This document shows positions 16,996 to 26,387 of a stretch of 59,754 nucleotides of DNA, piece after piece (the first letter of the stretch is position 1; each line of letters begins with the position of its first letter). The stretch covers positions 1 to 59,754 of the forward strand of contig JAKAXL010000015.1 of assembly GCA_021816585.1 (NCBI GenBank). The letters are read 5' to 3'. Both the position numbers and the translations under genes were made by a program. The notes under the pieces were generated by a model. It worked only from the letters and a program-made list of their open reading frames with translations, was not told where the DNA came from and ran no database searches. This DNA comes from Pseudomonadota bacterium (GTDB lineage Bacteria; Pseudomonadota; Gammaproteobacteria; Burkholderiales; Burkholderiaceae_C).

Positions 16996-19900
16996 TTAAT
17001 CTGTCGGTGCTCCCATGGACCCGTTGCTCAGCGCCATCAGCGCGGCGACCACCCGCTGCGCCCACTGCCGGTACTGGGCACTCTCGGGCCCGTGCTCGAC
17101 AGCGGCTTGATGCAGCTGCCGGTGGGCGCTATCCAGAGCGGATCCGCCGAGTCCTTGCGACACGACGAAACTGCCCAGCGCACACGTGCCCGCGTCATGC
17201 ATCGCGCGCGCCCCCGCGTACCGCACCCCCTGCTCCCAACTCCAGTGCCCGGCCAAGGCGCCCAAGGCCGTCTGCGGATCCCGCGGATCCAATCGGAGCT
17301 CAAAACCCTGGATCCATCCCGGCACCTCGGCCGCCGGCATCGGACGCGCCAGCGCATAGCCCTGGCCGGCGGTGGCGCCCAGAATGGCGGCGGCCTCGAC
17401 CAGCGCCGGGCTTTCCAGCCCCTCCACGATCACACGCAAGTCCAGGCTCTGCGCCAGACGCACCAGCGAGCCGATGAAGCCAATGACCCGCAAGGGATCC
17501 CGCGGAGCCTCGCGCACCAGTCCCTGATCGATCTTCACCGCGGAGAAGGGCAGCGTGCGTAAGCGCAGCAGACTGCTGTAGCCCGTGCCGAGATCATCCA
17601 TGAGCAATTGCACGCCGAGGATGGAAAGCGCCCGTAGGGCGGCATCCCGCCCAGAAACGTCATCGAGTTCTTCCGTTTCCAACAGCTCCAGACGCAGGCG
17701 GGAAGGCGCCAGCCCATGCTCCTGCAAGGCCTGTCGCACCCAGGTGGAGCACTCGGGATGGATCAGCACGGCTGGGGGCAGGTTCAGGCTCACGACAAGC
17801 TTCAACCCCTGCGCGTCCCAAGCTTGGAGCTGGGTCAGGGCCTGGTGCAATCCATCCCGAAAGAGGCGCACAAACTCGGTTTCGCCGAATCCGGGCAGGA
17901 ACTCCGCGGGACTGGCCAGCGTACCGTCCTCCAGCCGCAGACGCGCCAGGGCCTCGACCAGATCGGGTTTGCCGGAGCGCAAATCCACCACCGGCTGGTA
18001 GTGCAGCTCCAGAGCGCCGCGATACAGGCGATCCCGCAGCGCATGCCGGCGTTCGGCGGAGATCGGCGGCATCTTCTGTTCCCGCGAGGTCTCATGGTGC
18101 CGCTCGCTCACCAGCAGGCCCAGGGCCGCCAGAAACGTTCGCGCCGAGGGGGTCTCGAATACGCCGGGGTAGCTGCCGAACAGGATCAGCACGGCAAACA
18201 CATGGCCCTGCGCATCCTTCAGCGGGACTGCCGCGCTGCTGCGGATGCCCGCGGCCCGAGCGGCTTCACGCAGAGGGGCGATGTCGGGATTGGTAGCGTA
18301 GCTGGTCGTCGTCTCAATCATTTCACTGCGCCAGGCGCGGAAATAAGGAACGTGCTCGAAGTTCGCGCCGGGGTCGGTCACCCGCGACATCAACTGATGT
18401 TCGTCGATCGCCTGCAAATAGGCGCCGAACCCCCCGGCGGTGTATTCGAAGACGAACTGCCCACCGCTATCGGGCCGGGCAACACCGGCGCCTTGCATCC
18501 CCTCCAGGGCCACGAGTTGATCGACCATGATGCGCAGGAAGTCCGGCCAGTTGGACGCCGCGGTTTTCTGGGCATGCAGGGACAGCAGCAGATGCTCGCG
18601 CCTTTGCGTGACGTCCATCTCGCCCTTGATCTGCTCTTCCATCTCGGTGAGCAGTCGGCGCGACAGCAGATTCACCAAATGGCTGCGTTCGAAGGGCCTT
18701 AGATTCAGTTTGCCGATCTCTTGCTTCAGGGTATCGAGATAAAGATGCATGGCCTCGATAATGGCACCCTGGTCAAGCCCGATCAGGGCATGGATGCGCC
18801 CCAGGCGGTGCGCGCTCAGTCGATGTGCCGCTTCGGTCAGATCGGGGGCCAGAATGTGTCCCAGATGTTGGTGTTGGCGCTCACGCAGATGGGTGAATTC
18901 ATCGGGGCTCAAGCGCTGCAGGATGACTTGCGCTTCGGCTTGCAGCGCCAGGGTGGCGTAAAAGGTCGTGACGAACGCGGAGGTGGCGCTCAGAAGCGAC
19001 TCCCGCACACGGGTCAACAGCGCCGCGGCCCCCTGTCCGTAACCGGGCACGACCAGCGCATCGTCTTCGCTGGGTTGGTTCGGGGCCGGCAGTGCGTGCC
19101 ACTGCATCCAGCCTTGCTGACGGGTGGCCTTGCGCTCCTTGATGGCATACAGCGCCTCATCGGCGTGGCGCAGCAGGATTTCCGGTTCGGCGTCGTCCTC
19201 GGGGTAAAGCGTCACGCCCAGGCTCACGCCGATGCGGGCCTCGTGTCCGCTCGGCAGGACATAGGGCGCGGTGATTGCCGACTCCAGGCGCGCCAGAACG
19301 GCGGGCAGATCGTCGCTGGCCGCGGCTTGGTCAAGGATGACGACGAATTCATCGCCGCCCAGGCGCGCCACCACATCGGTTTCGCGCAAAGCGGCCCGCA
19401 GTCTGCGGCCGAACTCGCGCAGCAGCGCATCGCCCGCCGCATGGCCCCAGGTGTCATTGATGGGCTTAAAGTCATCCAGGTCGAGCATGCCGATCACCAC
19501 GCGCCCGCCGTGACGACGGGCGCGCGCCAGCGTGCGGGAGAGATGGTCCAGCAGTCCCCGGCGGTTGGGCAGGCCAGTCAGCGCATCATGATCGGCCAGG
19601 TAGTCCTTTTCGATGGCGATGCCACGGAGTTTGTCGATGAGCTGACCAATTTGGCCAAAGATGGTGTTGAGATCGGAAAACCACAAATCGATGGGCTGAA
19701 ATCGGACTAATCTTAAATCCGATATTTGATGGATTTGGTCCATGCTGCGCTTGAGCATGCCCATGGATCGGTCGATGCGCCAGTCCACGAAGACCGTCAA
19801 CAGCAAGGAGCCCAGGATCGGAAAGGGGAAGACCCACAGCATGGACTCGAAAAAGTCCCGTCGTGCGGCCTGGATGGACGGCTCCAGATTCTGGCGAACG

Positions 19901-20367
19901 TCGATGACGCCGAGCACGCTGCCCACCTGGGCGTTGGTATGACAGCGCAGACATTGTGTTTCTGCACGCAGCGGAAAGACATAGCGCGTGCTGTTTCCGC
20001 TGACATGCTGCTCCGGCTTTCCGGTCTGGAACACCTGTGCGACCGCGGCATCCACGGGGGCTTGCGGGATGGGGCCGAAGCGCGCGGAGACGATGCTGCC
20101 GCGGAAGATCTGCTGGGTGAAATCGGAATGCTGCATGGCCCCGTCGCTGGCGCGCAGGAATGCTTCAGCCTGCGTGTGCGTCCATCCGGTGCTCATCAAC
20201 TGGAACATCGAGTTGAAGGTGGACTGGGCCATGACGCGCGACGTCCGAAGGGAGTTCGCCTGCATCGCCCGGGTGAAGGCATGCGACACAATGACATAGC
20301 TGCTGCCGAAAAACAGGGCCGAAACCAAGACCGTGCCGGCCATGATGAAGATTCTGATGGTTTTCAT
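16996..20367 (-). CDS. Haem-binding GGDEF-globin-GAF-EAL sensor protein (transposon cargo)
   Basis: A 1123-residue cyclic-di-GMP enzyme. From the ATG at 20367 (GAGG upstream): transmembrane helix (about 7-25), periplasmic domain with a c-type haem motif CLRCH (about C139, C142, H143) in a DUF3365-like context, second helix (about 180-195), GGDEF (ARLGGDEF about 334-341, with RETD as inhibition site), globin-coupled sensor domain (proximal histidine about H526 in LGRIHALIG), GAF, and EAL (VEALARLRLEDG, DDLGTGYSSL, VEGLES). All catalytic motifs look intact. It could read redox state or a gas outside and O2 or NO inside the cell. The same core architecture is found in the chromosomal gene at 7.4-11.8 kb. 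Confidence 0.9.
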   Translation of the reverse strand: MKTIRIFIMAGTVLVSALFFGSSYVIVSHAFTRAMQANSLRTSRVMAQSTFNSMFQLMSTGWTHTQAEAFLRASDGAMQHSDFTQQIFRGSIVSARFGPIPQAPVDAAVAQVFQTGKPEQHVSGNSTRYVFPLRAETQCLRCHTNAQVGSVLGVIDVRQNLEPSIQAARRDFFESMLWVFPFPILGSLLLTVFVDWRIDRSMGMLKRSMDQIHQISDLRLVRFQPIDLWFSDLNTIFGQIGQLIDKLRGIAIEKDYLADHDALTGLPNRRGLLDHLSRTLARARRHGGRVVIGMLDLDDFKPINDTWGHAAGDALLREFGRRLRAALRETDVVARLGGDEFVVILDQAAASDDLPAVLARLESAITAPYVLPSGHEARIGVSLGVTLYPEDDAEPEILLRHADEALYAIKERKATRQQGWMQWHALPAPNQPSEDDALVVPGYGQGAAALLTRVRESLLSATSAFVTTFYATLALQAEAQVILQRLSPDEFTHLRERQHQHLGHILAPDLTEAAHRLSAHRLGRIHALIGLDQGAIIEAMHLYLDTLKQEIGKLNLRPFERSHLVNLLSRRLLTEMEEQIKGEMDVTQRREHLLLSLHAQKTAASNWPDFLRIMVDQLVALEGMQGAGVARPDSGGQFVFEYTAGGFGAYLQAIDEHQLMSRVTDPGANFEHVPYFRAWRSEMIETTTSYATNPDIAPLREAARAAGIRSSAAVPLKDAQGHVFAVLILFGSYPGVFETPSARTFLAALGLLVSERHHETSREQKMPPISAERRHALRDRLYRGALELHYQPVVDLRSGKPDLVEALARLRLEDGTLASPAEFLPGFGETEFVRLFRDGLHQALTQLQAWDAQGLKLVVSLNLPPAVLIHPECSTWVRQALQEHGLAPSRLRLELLETEELDDVSGRDAALRALSILGVQLLMDDLGTGYSSLLRLRTLPFSAVKIDQGLVREAPRDPLRVIGFIGSLVRLAQSLDLRVIVEGLESPALVEAAAILGATAGQGYALARPMPAAEVPGWIQGFELRLDPRDPQTALGALAGHWSWEQGVRYAGARAMHDAGTCALGSFVVSQGLGGSALDSAHRQLHQAAVEHGPESAQYRQWAQRVVAALMALSNGSMGAPTD

Positions 20368-20668
20368 GCGGGCCTCGGCGCAACAGCACAACGGCGACAA
20401 AATCGCAGCGGGTGGGTTTCAAACCGCTGGGGAACTCCTCGCTTGAAGCATAGATTCTTTGTCTGCGCTGACTCTCGCCGCGATTGCATTCATTGGGCAA
20501 CATCGTGAACTACTACACAGAAAGTCTGTCCACAAATCATCGTTCTTGAGAAGTGAAGCAATCGAGAAGGCCAAGACTGTGCATCCACGGCTTGGCTTGC
20601 AATCGATCATCTTATTAATTCGGCACGTTGATGAGCAAACTTTTTCGGGCGTCGTGCGCTGAATGGTC
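20368..20668. other. Promoter-side gap of the sensor gene
   Basis: About 300 bp that is clearly more A+T-rich than the flanks. It must hold the promoter of the leftward sensor gene. A plus-strand frame of 67 codons exists (20459-20662) but has no ribosome-binding site and no recognisable content. Confidence 0.35.
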
Positions 20669-20746
20669 ATGGACGAGGAAGACGCCCGATTTCAGAAACT
20701 CGAACAACTGCACGAGAGGCGCAAGCAGCTTGTGCCGACTGATTAG
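20669..20746 (+). pseudogene. IS630-type transposase, N-terminal remnant
   Basis: Twenty-five codons: MDEEDARFQKLEQL, then HERRKQLV, after which the frame runs into a stop. This resembles the N-terminus of IS630-family transposases as I remember them (MDE-DARFQ-LEQLHERRKQ). The helix-turn-helix and DDE domains are gone. It lies just past the 3' end of the hypE gene, at the edge of the hydrogenase island, and so may mark one of its joints. Confidence 0.5.
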
Positions 20747-20771
20747 CGGGATCGCAAACGTCCAACTTCTG

Positions 20772-20789
20772 GGGGTCAGTTCAGACCCC
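20772..20789. terminator. Inverted repeat downstream of hypE
   Basis: GGGGTC-AGTTCA-GACCCC, a 6-bp stem with a 6-base loop, 21 bp past the hypE stop on the minus strand. It has no T run, so it would be a weak terminator; it could equally be part of an insertion-sequence end. Confidence 0.35.
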
Positions 20790-20809
20790 GCGAGACTCAA
20801 TTCTGCCGT

Positions 20810-21877
20810 TCAACAGATCCGCGGCAGCTGATCGCCGAAGAGCATGTCCACCCGGCGGTCGCCGCCAAAATGCGTGGCGAGCACGACGGTGGCTTTTGGC
20901 GCCTCGCGCACCGTGCCAATGGCACGGCTGTCGTGTCCGGCCGGATGGGCACGCATCGCTGCTAACACCGCCTTGGCATGCTCGGGTGCGACGATGGCGA
21001 CGATCTTGCCCTCGTTGGCGAGATATAGCGGGTCCAACCCGAGCAGTTCGCACACGCCACGCACCGCATCACGCACCGGCAGGGCGTCCTGTTGCAGACG
21101 GATAGCACAGCCACTGGCTTGTGCGAACTCGTTGAGCACGGTCGCCACGCCGCCGCGGGTTGCGTCCCGCATACAGCGGATGTCCGGACAGGCGGCGAGC
21201 ATGGCAGCGATCAATCCGCCCAGGGGCTGGCAATCTGACTCCACACCGCTCTCGAGGGCCAGCTCGCCCCGGGCATCCACGATGGCTGCGCCGTGGTCAC
21301 CGATAAAGCCGTTGATCAGCACCACGTCGCCTGGCCGGGCGCGGTCGGCGCGGATGTCCACCCCGTGGGGGATGACGCCGATGCCTGCAGTGTTGATGAA
21401 CAGCTTGTCCGCACCGCCGCGCGGCACCACCTTGGTGTCGCCGGTGATGATGCGGACCCCGGCGGCCTCCGCAGTGGCCTGCATCGAAGCCACGACCCGG
21501 CGCAGCTCGGCAATAGGCAGTCCCTCCTCGAGGATCATGCCGCAGGTGAGGTAGAGCGGGCGCGCACCGCTCACGGCTAGATCGTTAACAGTACCGGCTA
21601 CAGCGAGCTTGCCGATATCGCCGCCGGGGAAGAACAGCGGGGTGACAACGTAGGAATCGGTGGTCATCGCTAGCCGGCTCCCATGGGCAGCGAGCTCAGT
21701 CAGATCGATACGGGCCTGGTCTTCAAGGGAAGAAAGCAACGGATTGTCGAAGGCGCGCACGAACAGATCGTCAATCAAGTCGCGCATGGCCTTGCCGCCG
21801 CTGCCGTGTGAGAGCGTGATCTGCGCGTCGGACACCTTGCCGCTGCGCCGGCGCATCACGGGGTCGGGAGCGTTCAT
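20810..21877 (-). CDS. hypE: Hydrogenase maturation protein HypE
   Basis: HypE dehydrates a carbamoyl group, handed over by HypF, on its own C-terminal cysteine to form the thiocyanate that becomes the cyanide ligand of the NiFe site. The 355-residue protein ends LPRIC, the canonical tail with that cysteine last. The glycine-rich ATP-binding region (ITLSHGSGGKAMRDLI) and the PurM-like fold segments (MTTDSYVVTPLFFPGGDIG) are present. The ATG overlaps the hypD stop by 4 bp. It is the last gene of the leftward hydrogenase operon. Confidence 0.97.
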   Translation of the reverse strand: MNAPDPVMRRRSGKVSDAQITLSHGSGGKAMRDLIDDLFVRAFDNPLLSSLEDQARIDLTELAAHGSRLAMTTDSYVVTPLFFPGGDIGKLAVAGTVNDLAVSGARPLYLTCGMILEEGLPIAELRRVVASMQATAEAAGVRIITGDTKVVPRGGADKLFINTAGIGVIPHGVDIRADRARPGDVVLINGFIGDHGAAIVDARGELALESGVESDCQPLGGLIAAMLAACPDIRCMRDATRGGVATVLNEFAQASGCAIRLQQDALPVRDAVRGVCELLGLDPLYLANEGKIVAIVAPEHAKAVLAAMRAHPAGHDSRAIGTVREAPKATVVLATHFGGDRRVDMLFGDQLPRIC

Positions 21878-23037
21878 CGTGTGGACTCCAGATTAGCGGC
21901 CATCCGCGCGTCAAGCTGCATGCGGCGAGTCTGGTGGCCGTAGCTGAAATAGGCGGCGCAGGCACCTTCGGACGACACCATTAGCGCGCCCAGCGGCGTT
22001 TCGGGTGAACAGGGGGCACCGTAGACCTTGCACTCCCAAGGGCGGATGGAGCCCTTCAGTACCTCGCCGCACTGGCACGATTTAGGGTCGGCAATACGAA
22101 GGTTGGGGACTGCGAACTTGCGTTCGGCGTCAAAGACAGCGTAGCTGTCACGCATGCGTACGCCGGAATGATCAATCGACCCCAGTCCGCGCCACTCGAA
22201 AAACGGGCGTAGCTCGAACACAGCACTGATGGCTTGCAGGCCTGGCAGGTTGCCACCGGAAGGCACGACGCGGGCATATTGGTTTTCCACTGCGCACTTT
22301 CCTTCGGCCATTTGGCGAATGACCATCCAGAGAGATTGCAAGATATCCAGAGGCTCAAATCCAGTGATGACGATGGGCCGGTGATAATCCCGAGCGATAA
22401 ATTCGAAAGGTGCCTCGCCAACCACCATGCTGACATGGCCGGGCGCGAGGAACGCGTCAATCTGCATGTCTGGTGAATCCAAAATCGCTTTGATGGTCGG
22501 CACCGTGGTGATGTGATTGCAAAAGAGCGAGAAGTTGCGGATGCCCTCACGCTCGGCCTGCTGCACAGTGAGTGCGGTGCTGGGCATGGTGGTCTCGAAA
22601 CCCAGGGCGAAAAACACGATCTCGCGGTCGGGATTGCGGCGGGCCAGGTCCAGCGCGTCCAGCGGGGAATACACCATGCGCACGTCGGCACCGTCGGCCT
22701 TGGCCTGCAGCAGACTTTTTTGCGAGCCGGGCACGCGCATCGCGTCGCCGAAGGTGGTGAAAATCACCTCCGGGCGCTGCGCAATGGCGATGCAGTCATC
22801 CACCCGGCCCATCGGCAGCACGCACACCGGGCAGCCCGGGCCGTGAACCATCTCGATACGCTCGGGCAGCATCTGCTCAAGGCCGTAGCGGAAGATGGTG
22901 TGGGTGTGGCCGCCGCAGAACTCCATGATCTGTAGCGGGCGGTTGTGCGCGGCGGGAATGCGCTCGAGCAGCACGCCAATCTGGTACACCAAGGCGCGCG
23001 CCTTTTGCGGGTCGCGGAATTCGTCAACGTACTGCAT
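21874..23037 (-). CDS. hypD: Hydrogenase maturation protein HypD
   Basis: HypD is the iron-sulfur scaffold on which, with HypC, the Fe(CN)2CO group is assembled. The protein (387 residues) has the conserved EFCGGHTHTIFRYG, GPGCPVCVLP, FFALGFETTMPST and the C-terminal cysteines CQCGEVLKG and GAPCSPETPLGA. Its start overlaps the SIS-domain gene by 14 bp and its stop overlaps hypE. The codon use from here through hypE is visibly less G+C-biased than that of hypF and the genes upstream. Confidence 0.97.
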   Translation of the reverse strand: MQYVDEFRDPQKARALVYQIGVLLERIPAAHNRPLQIMEFCGGHTHTIFRYGLEQMLPERIEMVHGPGCPVCVLPMGRVDDCIAIAQRPEVIFTTFGDAMRVPGSQKSLLQAKADGADVRMVYSPLDALDLARRNPDREIVFFALGFETTMPSTALTVQQAEREGIRNFSLFCNHITTVPTIKAILDSPDMQIDAFLAPGHVSMVVGEAPFEFIARDYHRPIVITGFEPLDILQSLWMVIRQMAEGKCAVENQYARVVPSGGNLPGLQAISAVFELRPFFEWRGLGSIDHSGVRMRDSYAVFDAERKFAVPNLRIADPKSCQCGEVLKGSIRPWECKVYGAPCSPETPLGALMVSSEGACAAYFSYGHQTRRMQLDARMAANLESTR

Positions 23038-23719
23038 GGTCGGTGTCCTTGATGGCGCCGCGCTGGTCGGCCAGCAGGGTGTGGGTCAGATCCCAGAGGA
23101 TGTGATAGAGCGAGACGTGTACTTCCTGCACGCGGTGAATGGAATCGGTGTCGACGACCAGACAGTGGTCGAGCAGGCCGCTGCGGCGCATCGCGCCGCC
23201 GTCGCCACCAGCGAAGCCGATGGTGCGCAGCCCCTTGTCGCGCGCCTTGGCGAAGGCCTGCATCAGGTTGTCGGAGTTGCCGCTGGTGGAAAACCCCACC
23301 AAGCCGTCGCCGGCGCGGGCATGCGCTTCGAGCTGGCGGGTGAACACGTGGCGCACGCCGATGTCGTTGCACACCGCGGAGAACATGGCCATGTCCATCA
23401 CCAGGTTCATCGCCGGCAGCGCCGGGCGGCCCGCTGTGACGGGATGCTGGAACTCCACGCAAAAGTGTGCCGCGTCGCAGCTGGAGCCGCCATTGCCCAT
23501 GGCGAACATCCGCCCGCCGTCGGCATAGACGGCTGCCAGGGTACGGGCGCAGGCCACCACGTCCTCGGCGTGGTCGCTGTAGAAGCGCTCCTTCGCGGCG
23601 AGGCTATCGGCACTCTTGCGTCGCACCGATTCGAGCAGAGCCGCATGGTCCTGCGCGGCATCCTTGGGATGGCCATGGAGGAAGGGGTAGAGACCTTCAA
23701 GGGCAGAGGAAGTGCCCAT
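23024..23719 (-). CDS. SIS-domain protein, GmhA-like, inside the hyp operon
   Basis: A 231-residue sugar-isomerase-fold protein resembling sedoheptulose-7-phosphate isomerase (GmhA) or DiaA. Signatures are FAMGNGGSSCDAAHF and VGFSTSGNSDNLMQAF, the two phosphosugar-binding loops. The ATG at 23719 has AGGAG 6 bases upstream. The start is 2 bp from the end of hypC and the stop lies inside hypD, so it is firmly part of the maturation operon. It is not one of the six classical Hyp proteins. I believe similar genes occur in hyp operons of other bacteria, but I know no proven role; lipopolysaccharide heptose synthesis seems an unlikely reason for this placement. Confidence 0.85.
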   Translation of the reverse strand: MGTSSALEGLYPFLHGHPKDAAQDHAALLESVRRKSADSLAAKERFYSDHAEDVVACARTLAAVYADGGRMFAMGNGGSSCDAAHFCVEFQHPVTAGRPALPAMNLVMDMAMFSAVCNDIGVRHVFTRQLEAHARAGDGLVGFSTSGNSDNLMQAFAKARDKGLRTIGFAGGDGGAMRRSGLLDHCLVVDTDSIHRVQEVHVSLYHILWDLTHTLLADQRGAIKDTDHAVR

Positions 23720-23720
23720 C

Positions 23721-24002
23721 TCACACTCCTTCGGTCTGACGCATGGCGTTGAGCTCTGCATCCATCTCGCCGAGTTCGGCGAGCAGCTGCAGAGTTTTAC
23801 GGGCTTCGTCGCCGTCGATGCGGCTCATCGCGAAGCCCACGTGCACCAGCACCCAGTCGCCCACGCAGGAGGCCACCGGATGCCCGGCGTCCACCACGCA
23901 GGCCACGTTCACGCGACGCCGCACCCCCGAGATCTCGACCACCGCGGTGCAGGCCTCGGGGTCGACGATTTCCACGATGCGGCCAGGAATTCCCAGGCAC
24001 AT
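23721..24002 (-). CDS. hypC: Hydrogenase maturation chaperone HypC
   Basis: HypC binds HypD during ligand assembly and then escorts the large subunit precursor. The protein (93 residues) begins MCLGIPGRIVEI with the essential second-position cysteine, followed by an OB-fold (GVRRRVNVACV, GDWVLVHVGFAMSRID). The start at 24002 lies one base after the hypF stop. The family length is 75-100 residues, so the C-terminal acidic helix is normal. Confidence 0.95.
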   Translation of the reverse strand: MCLGIPGRIVEIVDPEACTAVVEISGVRRRVNVACVVDAGHPVASCVGDWVLVHVGFAMSRIDGDEARKTLQLLAELGEMDAELNAMRQTEGV

Positions 24003-24003
24003 G

Positions 24004-26364
24004 TCAGTTCCTCCATTCGGGTTGCAGGGCGCGCGCCGCGGCCACCACGGCCTGCCCGAGGGCGATGCCGCCGTCGTTCGCCGGCACGCGTCGATGGGTC
24101 CACAGCGCGACACCGGTCGGGCGAAGTTCGCGGCACAGCAGTTCGGTGAACAAGGCGTTCTGGAACACTCCGCCCGTCAGGGCCACCGCGGCATAGGGGT
24201 GGCGTGCCAGTTCCTCGCGCAGCAGCTTCCCCCAGCCGGCGGCGAGCCCGCGGACAAAGCGCCGTGCCACCGTCGGCGCGGGCGTTGCTCGCCGCAGGTC
24301 GGCCAGCAGCTGGGGCCACAGCGGGGCCGGGTCCAGATACGGCATCTGGCCGCCGGTCAGCCGGCCCAGTTCGTAGGCTCCGTCATCGCGTGCGCGCGCG
24401 GCCAGGGACTCCAGGGCCATCGCCGCCTGGCCTTCAAAGCTTTGTTCCCGCGCAACCAGTCCGAGCGCGGCGGCCACCGCGTCGAACAGGCGCCCGCTGG
24501 ACGAAGCCGGCGGCGCATGCCGGCTGGATTCGATCATGCGGGCCAGCAGCGCCATGGGTTTGTCGGCCAGGCAGCGCAGGGCCTCGTCGGCGGCGTATCG
24601 ATCGAGCAGTGCCTGCGCCTCGGGCGCTGCCAGCAGCTGCGCGGCGAGGTTGCGCCAAGGCTGGCGGGCGGCGGCGTCGCCGCCGGGCAGCGCGGTGGGC
24701 CGCAGCCCGGCCACCCGCACGGCACGGGTGTAGTCGACCCGCAGCAGTTCGCCTCCCCAGATGCGTCCGTCGTCGCCCAGGCCCGAGCCATCCAGGGCGA
24801 GTCCCAGCACCGGGCCCGCGCCCAGGGAATGCCCGTACTCGGCCATGCAGGCGGCCACATGCGCATGGTGGTGCTGGACGGACTCGACTTCCAGCCCGGC
24901 CGCGGCGGCCATCGCATGGCCGCGCCGGGTCGATTCGTAGTCGGGATGCAGGTCCACCGCGACGCGTTGCGGGTCGTGGCCGAACAATTCGCTCAGGCGT
25001 TGCAACTCGCGCGCGGCGTCGGCCGCGGCCGCGCTGTCGCCCAGATCCCCGAAATGCTGCGAGGGCACCGCGCGACCCTCGCGCAGCAGGCAGGCGGTGT
25101 TCTTCCATTGCGCGCCCAGCGCGGTGATCGGCGGGGCGTCGGCGAAGCCCTCGGGCAGCGCAAGCGCCTCCGGCGCGAGGCCGCGCCCACGTCGCAGGGT
25201 CTGCATCGCGCCGCCGACCTCGCGCTGCACCGAGTCGTCCAGGCGATGCAGGATCGGCCGGTCGTGCATCAGCCAGGCATCGGCGATGCCCCGCAGGTCC
25301 TCGCGTGCCTCGGCCTCGCCGGTGCAAGGCGGCCGCCCGGCGGCGTTGCCCGAGGTGAACACCAGGGGCGAGTCGAATGGCGCCAGCAGCAGGTGGTGCA
25401 GGGGGCTCATCGGCAGCACGAAGCCGAGCAGGTCGGTCCCCGGAGCCACCTCGTCGGCGAGCCGCTCGGGCCCGCGGGCCGCCAGCAGTACGACCGGAGC
25501 CGCCGGCGATCCCAGCGCCTGTTCCTCCCCCGGGGTCGGCGAGGCGTAGCGGCGCACCACGTCCAGGTCGCGCGCGATCAGTGCCAGCGGCTTGTGCGGG
25601 CGCATCTTGCGCCTGCGCAGCTCGCGCACCACCTCGGGCGAATCAGCGCGCGCCACGAGGTGGTAGGCGCCGACTCCCTTGACGGCCACGATGCCTCCGT
25701 CCCGCAGCAGCGCGACCGCCCGCTCGACGGGATCGGCATCGACGCGCCGTCCCTGCACTTCGAGCCACAGCCGGGGACCGCAGGCGGGGCAGGCGATGGG
25801 CTGGGCATGAAAGCGCCGGTCCGCCGGATCCGCGTACTCCGCCGCGCAGTCGGCGCACATCGGGAAGCCGGCCATGCCGGTGCTCGCGCGATCGTAGGGA
25901 AGAGCCCGCAGCAGCGAATAGCGCGGCCCGCAATGGGTGCAGTTGGCGAAGCCATGGCGCCAGCGGCGCGAGCTTGGATCGCGCACCTCGGCCAGGCAGG
26001 GTGCGCAGGTCGCCACGTCGGGCGCCACCTCGGTACGCGCATCGCCCTGCAGGCTGGCGACGATGCGGAAGTCGCCGGGGGCGGCGCCGGATGGGCGGCC
26101 GAGGCCTTCGATGGCATCGATGCGCGCCAGCGGCGGGCACTGGGCGCGCAGCCGCGCGGGCAGTTGCACCAGGGCGTCGGGCGGTCCCCAGGCCGAAATC
26201 CGCACCCCGACGCCGTCGTTGCAGACCAGGCCGACCAGGCCCAGCTCGCGCGCGACGTGCCAGACCATCGGCCGGAAGCCCACGCCCTGCACGACCCCGC
26301 GCACCCGCAGCAGCAGCGCATCGGCTTGCTGCACGCGGGCGATCCGAGCTTCGGCGGCACCCAT
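24004..26364 (-). CDS. hypF: Carbamoyltransferase HypF
   Basis: Makes thiocarboxamide on HypE from carbamoyl phosphate, the first step to the cyanide ligands. From the ATG at 26364 it has 786 residues: an acylphosphatase domain (VRGVVQGVGFRPMVW), two zinc-finger pairs (CAPCLAEV ... NCTHCGPRY, and CADCAAEY ... CPACGPRL), a YrdC-like domain (VKGVGAYHLVA, MRPHKPLA), and the C-terminal Kae1-like domain (HHHAHVAACMAEYG, LALDGSGLGDDGRIWGGE). Longer in-frame reading upstream overlaps hoxC and is not real. It follows hoxC by about 23 bp. Confidence 0.97.
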   Translation of the reverse strand: MGAAEARIARVQQADALLLRVRGVVQGVGFRPMVWHVARELGLVGLVCNDGVGVRISAWGPPDALVQLPARLRAQCPPLARIDAIEGLGRPSGAAPGDFRIVASLQGDARTEVAPDVATCAPCLAEVRDPSSRRWRHGFANCTHCGPRYSLLRALPYDRASTGMAGFPMCADCAAEYADPADRRFHAQPIACPACGPRLWLEVQGRRVDADPVERAVALLRDGGIVAVKGVGAYHLVARADSPEVVRELRRRKMRPHKPLALIARDLDVVRRYASPTPGEEQALGSPAAPVVLLAARGPERLADEVAPGTDLLGFVLPMSPLHHLLLAPFDSPLVFTSGNAAGRPPCTGEAEAREDLRGIADAWLMHDRPILHRLDDSVQREVGGAMQTLRRGRGLAPEALALPEGFADAPPITALGAQWKNTACLLREGRAVPSQHFGDLGDSAAAADAARELQRLSELFGHDPQRVAVDLHPDYESTRRGHAMAAAAGLEVESVQHHHAHVAACMAEYGHSLGAGPVLGLALDGSGLGDDGRIWGGELLRVDYTRAVRVAGLRPTALPGGDAAARQPWRNLAAQLLAAPEAQALLDRYAADEALRCLADKPMALLARMIESSRHAPPASSSGRLFDAVAAALGLVAREQSFEGQAAMALESLAARARDDGAYELGRLTGGQMPYLDPAPLWPQLLADLRRATPAPTVARRFVRGLAAGWGKLLREELARHPYAAVALTGGVFQNALFTELLCRELRPTGVALWTHRRVPANDGGIALGQAVVAAARALQPEWRN

Positions 26365-26387
26365 GGCGAGTTCCCTTCGGCGTCCCG

